A stretch of DNA of 32,721 nucleotides from Candidatus Kerfeldbacteria bacterium (GTDB taxonomy: Bacteria; Patescibacteriota; Patescibacteriia; UBA9570; XYC2-FULL-38-9), in NCBI GenBank assembly GCA_018500015.2, contig JAHBAR020000030.1:1-32721 (forward strand), written 5' to 3'. A model generated the notes under the pieces. That model ran no database searches, was not told where the DNA came from, and saw only the letters and a list, made by a program, of their open reading frames with translations. Positions within the stretch are counted from its first letter, which is position 1. Every line of letters begins with the position of its first letter. Positions 1 through 8,069 of the stretch are shown here, piece after piece. The position numbers and the translations under genes were made by a program.

Positions 1-2
1 AG

Positions 3-68
3 AAGCTGATTACAGCCCTTCTTCTCAACTCTTCTACTGCACTGAAAGATCCAAGACGCTCTCAGTAG
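3..68 (+). CDS. Possible C-terminal tail of a gene entering from the left edge
   Basis: Frame 3 is open from the window edge to a TAG and would give about 21 residues ending LKDPRRSQ. It is followed at some distance by a hairpin that could terminate transcription in both directions. The fragment is too short to identify, and another frame is also open here, so this may not be coding. Nothing else is supported between the edge and the terminator. Confidence 0.2.
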   Translation, partial: KLITALLLNSSTALKDPRRSQ

Positions 69-126
69 TCTCTGTAGGTGATATGGGGAGCTATATGCCT
101 CGAATCCCGCTCACACACCAGCAGAT

Positions 127-165
127 AAAAAGAAACACCGCCCACATGGGGCGGCATTTCTTTTT
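127..165 (-). terminator. Rho-independent terminator after tRNA-Ser, possibly bidirectional
   Basis: A perfect 6-bp GC stem, CCGCCC (138-143) with GGGCGG (149-154), has a 5-nt loop. It is flanked by A-rich sequence on the left and a T-rich run on the right. Read on the minus strand it follows the tRNA directly and ends in TTTCTTTTT. Read on the plus strand it also has a T-tail, so it could end a transcript entering from the left. Confidence 0.8.
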
Positions 166-169
166 AATG

Positions 170-256
170 CGGAGAGGGCGGGATTCGAACCCGCGGTTCC
201 TTTTACAGAACGCCTCGTTAGCAGTGAGGTGCTTTCGACCACTCAGCCACCTCTCC
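170..256 (-). tRNA. tRNA-Ser (anticodon GCU)
   Basis: The minus strand folds as a class II tRNA. The 7-bp acceptor stem is GGAGAGG/CCTCTCC, the D-arm follows, and the anticodon loop is CTGCTAA with anticodon GCT, which reads AGC/AGU. A long variable arm typical of tRNA-Ser follows, and the T-arm is GCGGG-TTCGAAT-CCCGC. The discriminator base is G, as expected for serine identity. The lowest anticodon-stem pair is an A-C mismatch. The 3' CCA is not encoded and must be added enzymatically. A terminator follows closely. Confidence 0.95.
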
Positions 257-466
257 ATGAGAAATCGCAAAACATTTTTTGCTCGGCAATACTAGCACCG
301 TTTTTTCATCGGCGCAATTCATGTTATCCGCGTCATCGGTGTAACCAAGGCTGGTAAGGTCGGTGCTATTGCACGGCGCTGTGATACAACGAGTGCCGTT
401 TTCAGTCTCTATTTCTAATGGGACAGTATTTTGATACAGTTCTGTTATATTTTATTCACCCTCTGT
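257..466. other. Non-coding stretch upstream of tRNA-Ser; no gene supported
   Basis: This stretch separates the tRNA on the minus strand from the next gene on the plus strand, so both promoters should lie here. Read frames on both strands are open for about 40-80 codons but none has an ATG, GTG or TTG start in a sensible place. A TATATT hexamer at 446-451 lies 15 nt before the ATG at 467 and could be that gene's -10 element. I see no repeat or stable hairpin. Confidence 0.4.
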
Positions 467-1405
467 ATGCGAAGAGTACGTTTTGAAAGAACACGACACC
501 AACCTCATCAGGAGTTTGTTTTAACCCCTGAAGAGAAAGATCTCATACGTCAGTTCGACGTTATGTTTAACAATGTGCTCACTGCTCTCAAAGGCGCACT
601 TGATTTTTGGTTGGAAGGTACAGAGCCGGGGAGCGAAGGAATGCGAGACGCCGGAGTAAGAGTGTTTGAAAAATCCGCTGCTCGCATTTCAAAACGGATT
701 GAAATGATAGAAAGGGCGCTTCCACAGCTCAGAAGCTATCCAAAATCAGAAATAGCCAAACTCTATCCGTTATTTGAAAACTCTCTCGAGATTTTACATC
801 AAGTACAGGCAACCAACACCACTGCTCGTTCCATTTTTTCTACTGATCAACACACACGACTTGCTGCCGCACTTGCATACAGAGATCGGTTGTCGGAATT
901 TCTTTTCACGCTCAATGTGCCAATAGAGAAGCTCATGGTTGTGCAGCGCGACCCCATCTTGCGAGCGAAAACCATTGAAATCCTCGCGAGAGATCATCGT
1001 CGTATGTTGCCAATGCACTCTGTGGAGCAAGAGGTACAAGCTATGCAAGTCGCTGATCCTGACAAAGCCTACAGAGCTCTCGTTTCTTTTTTGGAGTATG
1101 AACGATCTGCTCGCATTCTTCAACCCGACAGCCCTGATCTGTTAGAGCAAATCCAAGAGATTTGGACAAGAGAGCGCGATGAACAACAGCGTGTTATACG
1201 CGCACTACACAGCCCGCACCCTGAAGTCACTATAGAAGGAACGCGACCTATTATGCGCACGGTGCAAGAAGATCTTTCGGTTGCAGAAATTCGTATGCAT
1301 CCGGTGAGCGAAGGTATTCGCGTACACCCCGCATACCTTGCCTATCGCGCGGCGACAAACGAGCTCGAACGAAAAGAGGCGGTTGAAGCTGACATGCCAA
1401 ACTAA
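467..1405 (+). CDS. Hypothetical protein, mostly alpha-helical, 312 aa
   Basis: I do not recognise this protein. The ORF track starts at a TTG at 431, but I prefer the ATG at 467. The TTG start would place the probable -10 box (TATATT, 446-451) inside the coding region, and the ATG has the T at -1 seen in nearly every gene here. The product has no signal peptide or membrane segment. It is rich in charged residues and looks helical throughout, with stretches such as KSAARISKRIEMIERALPQL and long Arg/Glu-rich helices. No catalytic motif is visible. A second unknown gene starts 7 nt after the stop, so the two probably share a transcript. It is probably cytosolic. Confidence 0.75.
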   Translation: MRRVRFERTRHQPHQEFVLTPEEKDLIRQFDVMFNNVLTALKGALDFWLEGTEPGSEGMRDAGVRVFEKSAARISKRIEMIERALPQLRSYPKSEIAKLYPLFENSLEILHQVQATNTTARSIFSTDQHTRLAAALAYRDRLSEFLFTLNVPIEKLMVVQRDPILRAKTIEILARDHRRMLPMHSVEQEVQAMQVADPDKAYRALVSFLEYERSARILQPDSPDLLEQIQEIWTRERDEQQRVIRALHSPHPEVTIEGTRPIMRTVQEDLSVAEIRMHPVSEGIRVHPAYLAYRAATNELERKEAVEADMPN

Positions 1406-1412
1406 GTGCGCT

Positions 1413-1826
1413 ATGAACACAACATTACTAGACACCCTAATCAAAAAACACAAAGCGCAACCTGTTGCACGCGGGTATGCCGACATTATTGTTTCTCGCG
1501 ATACCTATAAGGATTTTGTATCCGCTCTTGTGACACATAATTTTAACATTAAACACATCAGTTGGTGGGAATGGTGTGCCGAAAAAAAGAACAGCGTTTA
1601 CGGACTTGGCGGACCAAAAAGTATTTTTTACAATGGTTGGTTTTTAGAAGTCCCTGTTGAAGATGATCATATTTATTTTGCCATGGGCATATCTCATGAC
1701 CAAGCTATTGCGGCAGTTGTTAACACAATCGAATCAAAAGCAATTACACTCTCAGATAAGACCGTGACATTTAGCACGAGCACATGGCTGACTCCGGGAA
1801 TTGGGTTAGATGTTTCAGAAGAGTAG
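1413..1826 (+). CDS. Hypothetical protein, 137 aa
   Basis: I do not recognise this protein. The ORF track opens at 1338 inside the previous gene, but the likely start is the ATG at 1413, just after the upstream stop and with T at -1. The product is small and soluble-looking, with an aromatic-rich centre (SWWEWC, FYNGWFLEVPV) and no signal peptide or transmembrane helix. The length and alternating hydrophobic pattern suggest a compact alpha/beta domain. The tight spacing suggests co-transcription with the preceding helical protein. No function can be assigned. Confidence 0.7.
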   Translation: MNTTLLDTLIKKHKAQPVARGYADIIVSRDTYKDFVSALVTHNFNIKHISWWEWCAEKKNSVYGLGGPKSIFYNGWFLEVPVEDDHIYFAMGISHDQAIAAVVNTIESKAITLSDKTVTFSTSTWLTPGIGLDVSEE

Positions 1827-1864
1827 CAAATACCAGTGCTCTGTTATATTTTTCTATTTCGCGC

Positions 1865-1882
1865 TATGATGTTCTATATCAT
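1865..1882 (+). promoter_or_regulatory. Candidate -10 region and small inverted repeat before the SIMPL gene
   Basis: TATGAT at 1865-1870 matches a -10 hexamer and would give a leader of roughly 18 nt. ATGAT and ATCAT (1866-1870 and 1878-1882) form a short inverted repeat over the predicted start of transcription. No good -35 is visible. Confidence 0.3.
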
Positions 1883-1894
1883 TAAAATACATAT

Positions 1895-2644
1895 ATGATC
1901 CCAGATTCTCTTATCGCGCCGGTGCGGTTTACGCTAGCACTTGTCGCACTTTTTTTGTGCGTGTCCATTGCAGACACATCCATCACTATGGTGCAAGATG
2001 CGCACAAGCTGAAAGGTGAGGCCCCAGCTCGCACCGTTACATTGAGTGGCACCGGAACTGTTGAGGCAACTCCTTCTGAGGCAAGCATCATCATCTCTGT
2101 AGTCACAGAAGGTGAACAGCAGGCCAGCGTACAAAGCGAAGGCAATGCCACAATGACTGCTGTGCAAACGGCAGTGAAAGAGCTTGGCATTGAAGATGCT
2201 GATATTCAAACCAACGGCTACTCTTTGAACCCGCAATACGACTACACCTCAAGCGAAAGAACGGCAACAGGGTATGAGCTTTCGCAAAGCATTGAAGTAA
2301 CCATTCGTGATGTTGATACTGTGTCTGATGTTATTGATGCTGCAACAGCTGCTGGGGCAAATTCTGTGAGCACACCACAGTTTTCTATAGAAGATGAAGA
2401 GGTGTTGAAAGACGAAGCTCGCGCCAAAGCTGCTGAAGCGGTTGCCGCACAGTATGCATCGTATGAAAATACGCTAGGGGTTGCTCTCGGCGACATTGTA
2501 AGCATTCAAGAATTAAGCGGAGGTGAAACGCCAATCTTTTACGCACTTGGTGCAGCGGAGAAAGATACTTCCTCATCTACACCAATTGCCACAGGTTCAA
2601 ACGAAGTGTCAGTAACACTTTCTGTTACCTACGGTCTACGTTAA
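1895..2644 (+). CDS. SIMPL-domain (DUF541, YggE-like) protein, 249 aa
   Basis: The N-terminus has one hydrophobic segment (about residues 8-28, FTLALVALFLCVSIA) that should act as a signal or membrane anchor. The rest matches the SIMPL domain: it starts with RTVTLSGTGTVEATPSEA, continues with a region like TNGYSLNPQYDY, and then YELSQSIEVTIRDVDTVSDV and the helix DEARAKAAEAVAAQYAS. SIMPL proteins such as YggE sit outside the cytoplasmic membrane and have been linked to oxidative stress, but their biochemical role is poorly defined. The ATG at 1895 has no Shine-Dalgarno sequence and has T at -1. A clear terminator follows, so the gene ends its own transcript before the RND transporter. Confidence 0.85.
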   Translation: MIPDSLIAPVRFTLALVALFLCVSIADTSITMVQDAHKLKGEAPARTVTLSGTGTVEATPSEASIIISVVTEGEQQASVQSEGNATMTAVQTAVKELGIEDADIQTNGYSLNPQYDYTSSERTATGYELSQSIEVTIRDVDTVSDVIDAATAAGANSVSTPQFSIEDEEVLKDEARAKAAEAVAAQYASYENTLGVALGDIVSIQELSGGETPIFYALGAAEKDTSSSTPIATGSNEVSVTLSVTYGLR

Positions 2645-2656
2645 CCATTGCACACA

Positions 2657-2685
2657 AAACACCCGACAACGGGTGTTTTTTTATT
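2657..2685 (+). terminator. Rho-independent terminator after the SIMPL gene
   Basis: A perfect 6-bp stem ACACCC/GGGTGT (2659-2664 with 2671-2676) is followed by a run of seven or more T. It lies 13 nt after the stop codon. Confidence 0.9.
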
Positions 2686-2696
2686 CCAAAACATGC

Positions 2697-2702
2697 TACA
2701 CT
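2697..2702 (+). promoter_or_regulatory. Candidate -10 box of the RND transporter gene
   Basis: TACACT lies just downstream of the terminator and only 9 nt before the ATG at 2712, so the transcript would begin almost at the start codon. The -35 region is T-rich and not close to consensus. Confidence 0.4.
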
Positions 2703-2711
2703 CGGCGCAAT

Positions 2712-5700
2712 ATGAACGAACAAACACTTTCTATTCACACACGTATCACGCGTTATTTTTTGAACAATAAACGTCTCACGATTCTCACATTTTTGTTTCT
2801 TGTGGGCGTTGGTGTTATGAGTGTTTTCTCATTGCGCACAACTGGCTTTCCAAGCGCTGAGATCAAATTTGTGCTTGTGCAATCAGTGTACCCCGGCGCA
2901 TCTGCAGATGCCATGGTAAAAGAGGTTGTACAACCGCTTGAAGGGGCGATTAAAAATATCGCAGGTATTGAAACCTACACATCACAGAGCTTCAATTCAT
3001 TCTCAAGCATCTCTATTCAAGTTGCGCAAAATGTTAGCACCGATTCCGTGAGATCGCAGATAGACAGCGCTGTGCGCAGCGTTGAACTTCCTGATGGTGT
3101 AACGCCGACGGTTATTTCTCCTGATTTTAACAACCCCGACCTTGTACTTTCTGTTGTAGCGGAGTCGAACGAAGCTATGTATGAACTAACGCAGCGATTA
3201 ATTGGGGACATACAAGAACTTCCGGAGACGCGCTCTGTTGAGCAATATATCGAACTCCAAAAGCAGCTGAAAGTCACTGTAGATGCTGATGCAGCACAAC
3301 GGCAGGGTGTCACTGTTGCGGCTGTGCGCACCGCGCTCTCGACAATTGGAGAGCTGTTACCTGTAGCTTCTGATCTCACTATTGATACTGAAAATCAATC
3401 GTTGGTGACTACAGCGCCAACCACAACTCAACAAGACATCTTAAATCTTCCTGTCGTTTCAATCAGTGGCGCGGCGGTGAAATTGTCGGATGTTGCTACA
3501 CTGGATGTTCAATATGCATTTGCTGGTGGGCAAGAGTCGGTTATTGGTGTGCGTGACCATTCCGGTGATTCGGCAGTTGTGTCAGCTGTAACAGTGTTTA
3601 TCAAAACCGTTAAAGATATTGATCAAACCGCATATGTCCATGCTGTACATGACAGCATCAATGGATACGCAGATGCGAAATTGATCTTGCCGGGCGAAGA
3701 AACAACCGACCGCTCAACAGCGTGGGTCGTTCAACATTATTCATCCAACACGTTTAATCAAAATCAGGTGAAAGAGGTCGTTGGCGGGCTTATTGGTGCA
3801 CCGCTCGAAACATCTTCTCCGCTCAAATACGCTGGTTGGATTTTGGGCGGCATACAGCTCGTCTTTCTCGTGATGCTTGCATTTGTTTCATGGCGCGCAG
3901 CACTCATCGCCGCCATCGCGATACCATTGAGTTTAATGTTCTCAACGATCTACATTTATTTGATCGGCGAGCAGCTCAACACACTTGTGCTCTTTTCCCT
4001 TGTTCTCGTTATTGGTTTGGTTGTGGACCCTGCACTTGTGATTCTCGAAAGCATTCAGCGCAAAATTGATGCCGGTGTACGTGGCAAAGCGGCAGCCATC
4101 GCAGCAATGGAAGATGTAGGTCGTGGTTTGTTCATGGCAACACTCACAAATATCATCGTCTTTTTGCCGTTTGGTTTAATCTCTGGCTTCTTAGGAAAAT
4201 TTTTCATCTTTATTCCGTACACCATCATTCCGGCAACAATCGGCTCGTATCTTGTGCCAGTCATTTTCCTCGCATGGCTTGGCGGGCTCTTTTTACGCAA
4301 AAATAAAAAAGCAGTTGATGATGAAGAGAAAAATTTGTGGCCTCTTGCACAATGGATCATACGCACCAACGAACGTATTTTGCGTTCAAGTATCTGGATG
4401 CGCATGGCATTTCTTGTGGTCGCATTCGCCATTCCTATAACGGTTGCGGGGGCACTGTTTGCCATGGGTAACATAAAAGTTGTGCAGTTTGCATCATCAA
4501 GCGATCCAAATTTTTTGAACATTTCTGGCGAATATCTTCCTTCGGCAACGTTAGCGGCGCGCAACGCAGATACACGCGCAATGATTACAGAAGCTGTTGC
4601 GCATGACGGCGTGGAGCAAATTTACCCACTGCAAAATGGAATGTTCTACTTTGTAAATCTTGCACACGCCTCACATCGTGATATGACATCTCCAGAAATT
4701 GCCGACGCAATTCAGGAAAAGATCGCCACATTACCAGCATTCTTCGATATTAAAACGCGCATTGACAAAGTGGGTCCACCTCAAGCCGATTATGAAGTGT
4801 CACTCTCTATAAAGGTCAACGATCAAGCCGAAGCCAAGCTCCACGCACAGAAATTAGGAGCGGCGATGCAGAACGTGTGTTTGGTTGACGGAAAAGTAAT
4901 GGTAAAAGAAGAGGGGTGTGAAGGAGATCTTCAGCTCATCACAAAAGTTGACGATGGTTTTACGAACAAAACTCAGCATACTGTTGCCGTTTCTCTCGAT
5001 CGAGAAAAGCTGCAAGCGCTCCAGCTCACTCTACCAAATGCGCCCGTGTCAGCTATTGTGAATCGTTTACTACGAGATACCTTCCTCACAGGTGATGATG
5101 CCGAGGTGAAAAATGTTGCTGTTGATGGCGCTGAATATCTACTCACCCTTGGCAGTACAACACATGCTCCAAGCACTATTGATGAGATAAAAAATCTTGT
5201 GGTGATTGCTACAGCTCAAGGTGTTGTGCGTCTTTCCGACATTGCTGTGGTCACAGCGGTTGATTCACCGGCAAGTATTTTGCGTGTCAACGGTCAAACA
5301 CTCGCACTGGTGCAAGGTCGTCTTGATACCGCGCACAACGATCAACAAACCGCAGCAGCAGTGACAAGCGCAATTGTTGACTACGGGCAGTCACAAGAAG
5401 AAGGGATTTTAACTGTGTCTGCATATAGCGAAGGCTCAACAGCAGAAAACGCAAAATCTTTTCAAGATTTATTCATCACACTCCTTGTTGCCATTGTTCT
5501 CACATATGTTGTGCTTGCCGTATTCTTTGAGTCGTTCACGCAACCGATTGTCATCCTCTTCACCATTCCGCTCACATTTCTTGGTATCTTCCCGGGGCTG
5601 ACATGGTTTGTCGGTGGACAGTTTGGTTTCTTGGAAATCATCGGTCTCATCATCTTGGTTGGCATTGTCGAAAACGTTGCCATCTTCTTAATCGATGCAG

Positions 5701-5984
5701 CGCGTCAAAAAATCGAACTTGAAAAGTGGGACGACGTGCGCGCAATTTCCTATGCTGCCGGTGTGCGCTTCCGCCCAATCTTACTCACCAAGTTCACCGC
5801 GATCGCATCACTCGCACCACTGGCTATCTTCAGTGAAATATATCGCTCAATCGCAATTCTTATCATGTTTGGCTTGCTGACATCGGGCTTTACCTCGCTC
5901 TTCACAACGCCAATTCTCTTCATTTTTTTCCGTAGACTTTCTAAAAAATTCTGGGGAATGAAGCTATTCCGTGGTACTGAATAG
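2712..5984 (+). CDS. RND-superfamily efflux transporter (AcrB/CusA-like), 1090 aa
   Basis: This is a full-length RND permease: a membrane segment near residues 20-40, a large extracytoplasmic loop, a membrane bundle from about 373, a second loop, and a final bundle ending in RPILLTKFTAIASLAPL. Such proteins use ion gradients to export or move small or hydrophobic molecules. The start is the ATG at 2712, not the TTG at 2673, which overlaps the terminator. The helix-4 relay motif, usually VDDA in HAE-type pumps, reads VVDPALVILES with Asp439 followed by Pro. In helix 10 the HAE lysine position reads Glu987 (GIVENVAIF). One acidic residue in each helix resembles the heavy-metal CusA branch more than AcrB. 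No membrane-fusion or outer-membrane partner is next to it. The substrate is unknown. Confidence 0.9.
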   Translation: MNEQTLSIHTRITRYFLNNKRLTILTFLFLVGVGVMSVFSLRTTGFPSAEIKFVLVQSVYPGASADAMVKEVVQPLEGAIKNIAGIETYTSQSFNSFSSISIQVAQNVSTDSVRSQIDSAVRSVELPDGVTPTVISPDFNNPDLVLSVVAESNEAMYELTQRLIGDIQELPETRSVEQYIELQKQLKVTVDADAAQRQGVTVAAVRTALSTIGELLPVASDLTIDTENQSLVTTAPTTTQQDILNLPVVSISGAAVKLSDVATLDVQYAFAGGQESVIGVRDHSGDSAVVSAVTVFIKTVKDIDQTAYVHAVHDSINGYADAKLILPGEETTDRSTAWVVQHYSSNTFNQNQVKEVVGGLIGAPLETSSPLKYAGWILGGIQLVFLVMLAFVSWRAALIAAIAIPLSLMFSTIYIYLIGEQLNTLVLFSLVLVIGLVVDPALVILESIQRKIDAGVRGKAAAIAAMEDVGRGLFMATLTNIIVFLPFGLISGFLGKFFIFIPYTIIPATIGSYLVPVIFLAWLGGLFLRKNKKAVDDEEKNLWPLAQWIIRTNERILRSSIWMRMAFLVVAFAIPITVAGALFAMGNIKVVQFASSSDPNFLNISGEYLPSATLAARNADTRAMITEAVAHDGVEQIYPLQNGMFYFVNLAHASHRDMTSPEIADAIQEKIATLPAFFDIKTRIDKVGPPQADYEVSLSIKVNDQAEAKLHAQKLGAAMQNVCLVDGKVMVKEEGCEGDLQLITKVDDGFTNKTQHTVAVSLDREKLQALQLTLPNAPVSAIVNRLLRDTFLTGDDAEVKNVAVDGAEYLLTLGSTTHAPSTIDEIKNLVVIATAQGVVRLSDIAVVTAVDSPASILRVNGQTLALVQGRLDTAHNDQQTAAAVTSAIVDYGQSQEEGILTVSAYSEGSTAENAKSFQDLFITLLVAIVLTYVVLAVFFESFTQPIVILFTIPLTFLGIFPGLTWFVGGQFGFLEIIGLIILVGIVENVAIFLIDAARQKIELEKWDDVRAISYAAGVRFRPILLTKFTAIASLAPLAIFSEIYRSIAILIMFGLLTSGFTSLFTTPILFIFFRRLSKKFWGMKLFRGTE

Positions 5985-5989
5985 GCTCT

Positions 5990-6020
5990 AAAGAGGCATG
6001 CCGCAGCTTGCCTTTTTTGC
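5990..6020 (+). terminator. Rho-independent terminator after the RND gene
   Basis: AAAGAGGCA pairs with TGCCTTTT around a 10-nt loop, and the run CCTTTTTTG provides the T-tail. It lies directly after the stop. Confidence 0.65.
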
Positions 6021-6029
6021 CAAAGCGTG

Positions 6030-6035
6030 TATACT
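6030..6035 (+). promoter_or_regulatory. Candidate -10 box (TATACT) of the Rel/Spo-like gene
   Basis: A perfect TATACT lies 15 nt before the chosen ATG, between the upstream terminator and the gene. This predicts a leader of about 8-9 nt. Confidence 0.5.
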
Positions 6036-6050
6036 CTCGCGCGTATTCTT

Positions 6051-7454
6051 ATGAAGAACAATGACAGACGACCAGATCTATTCTCAAGTGATGTAGGGGT
6101 ATTACGAAGAAATGTAGAACGGTTTAGGCGTTTTCAAGGTATATTGAGTTATGCTGAAAGTGCGCCTCCTGTACAATTTCGGGCTGCAATTGTTCGCGAG
6201 TTTGCTCGATATGTTGATGTACAATTGAGCAACGATGAGAATGTAGATAATGAACGCCTTGCTGGTGAGTATGGACGAATAGAGCGTGCTATTGCTTCAG
6301 CCCACAGCTCACTCGCAGGTTTTGTGAAGGATATTGCTCTTGCCGATCTTGCGCAAGGTATTGAACCAATCAATGAAATTGCGCGTGTTAATGACCCAGC
6401 GATTTTGCTTTCCGCGATGCTTGGTTCACGTGAAGGCAATGTCGGTTTTGAGGCGCGACGCGCACTGTGGCTTGGTGGATTTTTTTGGAAATTTGAACGC
6501 GAGATTGGTTGCGTCGAAGATTTGCAAGACGCATTACGTTCATTGGAATTCTATCTTGATGCGCGTTTAGGTATTACCTCAACCCCACGCAACGTGACGA
6601 TGTTCCATGAAATGCATGTTGACGAATCAGGCAAGCCGATTGTTTCTGGTGTCCGCATTCCAACTTTTGATGGTTCATCGGATAATCGTATCAATGGAGA
6701 GAATATGGTATATATCTCGATGCGTGCAATGCCGCATCCGAAAGATCCGTCACGGCAGATATATTTTACACTTCGTGCTCGACCAAAATCTCGTTTTTCT
6801 GCATTGATGAAGTCGATCCGTAAGAATCAACCTTTAGGTAATCTTAATGATATTCTTGGAATTACATTTTCTGTCTACCAGCGTCATGGTGATGAACTAC
6901 AGGCAGTTGTTGAAGCGGTAGATGGTCTTTTTGAGTTTGATGTTCCATCGCGCGAAGTTCATCCGTTGCGTGGTACACATACACAGCGCGTGTCAAATGC
7001 AAATCGAGATGAACTTTTTCAAGCGGAAAAAGCAATAACCAAGTGGAGCATGGATGATATAGCGTCATACGATGAACTACTGGCCACAGCTCTTCATAGA
7101 ATATTTCCAAACCCTTTTGTTCTGCGTAATATGCAAGAAGCGCGTGCACGCTTGGCTGGCAGGCGTTTTTCACTTGAAGTTCAAGCGATGACAATGGAAG
7201 ATATGGTGCTTGGAAAATTTGCTGATGCCGACGTGAACCATGCAATTTATGAAACTAGAAGAGCATCAAGGCCTGTGGATGGCGATCATATGCATGAAAA
7301 AACTTCACTTGAATTGCTGTTTCCAGAGGATCACTATGGTATCCCGTGGGGAGCCCCACATATTCAGCAAGCTATTCGTGCAAAACAGTTAGCAACACTT
7401 GGTTTGACACGTAAAATTTTGGATCGGTTTGGACCTACCCCAATTGCAAAATAG
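6051..7454 (+). CDS. RelA/SpoT-like nucleotidyltransferase-fold protein, degenerate, 467 aa
   Basis: The start is the ATG at 6051, 15 nt after a TATACT box. Residues 1-200 are mostly helical and unassigned. From about residue 240 the motif order follows the (p)ppGpp synthetase domain. RPKSRFSALMK (244-254) fits R-x-K-x3-S-x3-K. DILGIT (267-272) fits DIxGxR except that the Arg is Thr. LEVQAMTMEDM (from 375) fits ExQxRT except that the Arg is Met. A clear Y-x-S-x-H strand is missing. There is no HD hydrolase domain before it and no TGS or ACT domain after it. Rel/Spo proteins transfer pyrophosphate from ATP to GDP/GTP; the changed residues argue for lost or altered chemistry. An ECF sigma gene follows at a short distance. 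I am fairly sure of the fold but not of any activity. Confidence 0.5.
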   Translation: MKNNDRRPDLFSSDVGVLRRNVERFRRFQGILSYAESAPPVQFRAAIVREFARYVDVQLSNDENVDNERLAGEYGRIERAIASAHSSLAGFVKDIALADLAQGIEPINEIARVNDPAILLSAMLGSREGNVGFEARRALWLGGFFWKFEREIGCVEDLQDALRSLEFYLDARLGITSTPRNVTMFHEMHVDESGKPIVSGVRIPTFDGSSDNRINGENMVYISMRAMPHPKDPSRQIYFTLRARPKSRFSALMKSIRKNQPLGNLNDILGITFSVYQRHGDELQAVVEAVDGLFEFDVPSREVHPLRGTHTQRVSNANRDELFQAEKAITKWSMDDIASYDELLATALHRIFPNPFVLRNMQEARARLAGRRFSLEVQAMTMEDMVLGKFADADVNHAIYETRRASRPVDGDHMHEKTSLELLFPEDHYGIPWGAPHIQQAIRAKQLATLGLTRKILDRFGPTPIAK

Positions 7455-7514
7455 TGTTATTGTTTGTACATGAAAGAAAGTGAGGAGTGTTCGCGTACTA
7501 TAAAAGTGCAGCCT

Positions 7515-8069
7515 ATGACTGAAATCTCAGACCACGATCTGGTTGTGCTCGCACGCTTTGATCCTGAGGCGTTTGCCGGAATTGTGAATCGCTATTCCGG
7601 GAAGCTCAAACGGTATATTCATCGACTTTCTCGCGTTTCGTCGGAGGAGGGCGAAGATATAGTGCAGGAAATTTTTATCAAAGCGTATCTGAATTTGAAT
7701 AGCTATGATGATCGACTGCCGTTTTCGTCGTGGATGTATCGTATTGCGCACAACGAATGCATTAGTCAATTTCGAAAACGCCGCGCGCGCGGTATCGACG
7801 AGCAGTATGATCTTGATAACGATGCCGTGCAACGTTTGATCTCTGATCTTTCGCCTGAGCGCGACATCGACAATCTGTTACGAAAAGAGTTCGTCGCGCA
7901 AATTCTCGACAAACTTCCCGATAAGTACAAATCTGTTCTCGTGCTCCGGTACCTTGAAGATAAATCCTACGAAGAAATTGCAGACATCTTGGAAAAAAAT
8001 CCAAAAACCGTTGCCACACTTCTCAATCGAGCCAAAAAAATGTGTCATTCACTCATTACACACGTATGA
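7515..8069 (+). CDS. ECF-type RNA polymerase sigma factor (sigma70 family), 184 aa
   Basis: Region 2 is clear: FAGIVNRYSGKLKRYIHRL, then EDIVQEIFIKAYLNL and FSSWMYRIAHNECISQFRKR, which bind the core enzyme and the -10 element. After a linker, region 4 has LPDKYKSVLVLRYLEDKSYEEIADIL and the recognition helix NPKTVATLLNRAKK. No region 1 or 3 is present, so it is of the ECF type. I prefer the ATG at 7515 to the ATG at 7470 because it has the T at -1 typical of this window, sits 10-14 nt after a TACTAT/TATAAA sequence, and places region 2 at the usual distance. The longer start would add 15 residues. The stop overlaps the next start (ATGA), so the membrane protein that follows is translated with it. 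Confidence 0.9.
   Translation: MTEISDHDLVVLARFDPEAFAGIVNRYSGKLKRYIHRLSRVSSEEGEDIVQEIFIKAYLNLNSYDDRLPFSSWMYRIAHNECISQFRKRRARGIDEQYDLDNDAVQRLISDLSPERDIDNLLRKEFVAQILDKLPDKYKSVLVLRYLEDKSYEEIADILEKNPKTVATLLNRAKKMCHSLITHV

Noticed and set aside
79-120. A stretch ending in TTCGAAT-like sequence and CACACACCA, resembling the 3' end of a tRNA or tmRNA.
   Set aside because: The would-be T-stem (TATGC against CCCGC) does not pair and no acceptor partner is visible upstream.
83-295. 70-aa plus-strand ORF in the track.
   Set aside because: It runs through the terminator and the tRNA-Ser gene on the other strand, so it is a shadow ORF.
260-453. A minus-strand frame open for about 65-80 codons with a protein-like, Cys-containing translation running into the tRNA.
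   Set aside because: It has no usable start codon and overlaps the tRNA. A plus-strand frame in the same place looks equally protein-like, so chance or an old remnant is more likely.
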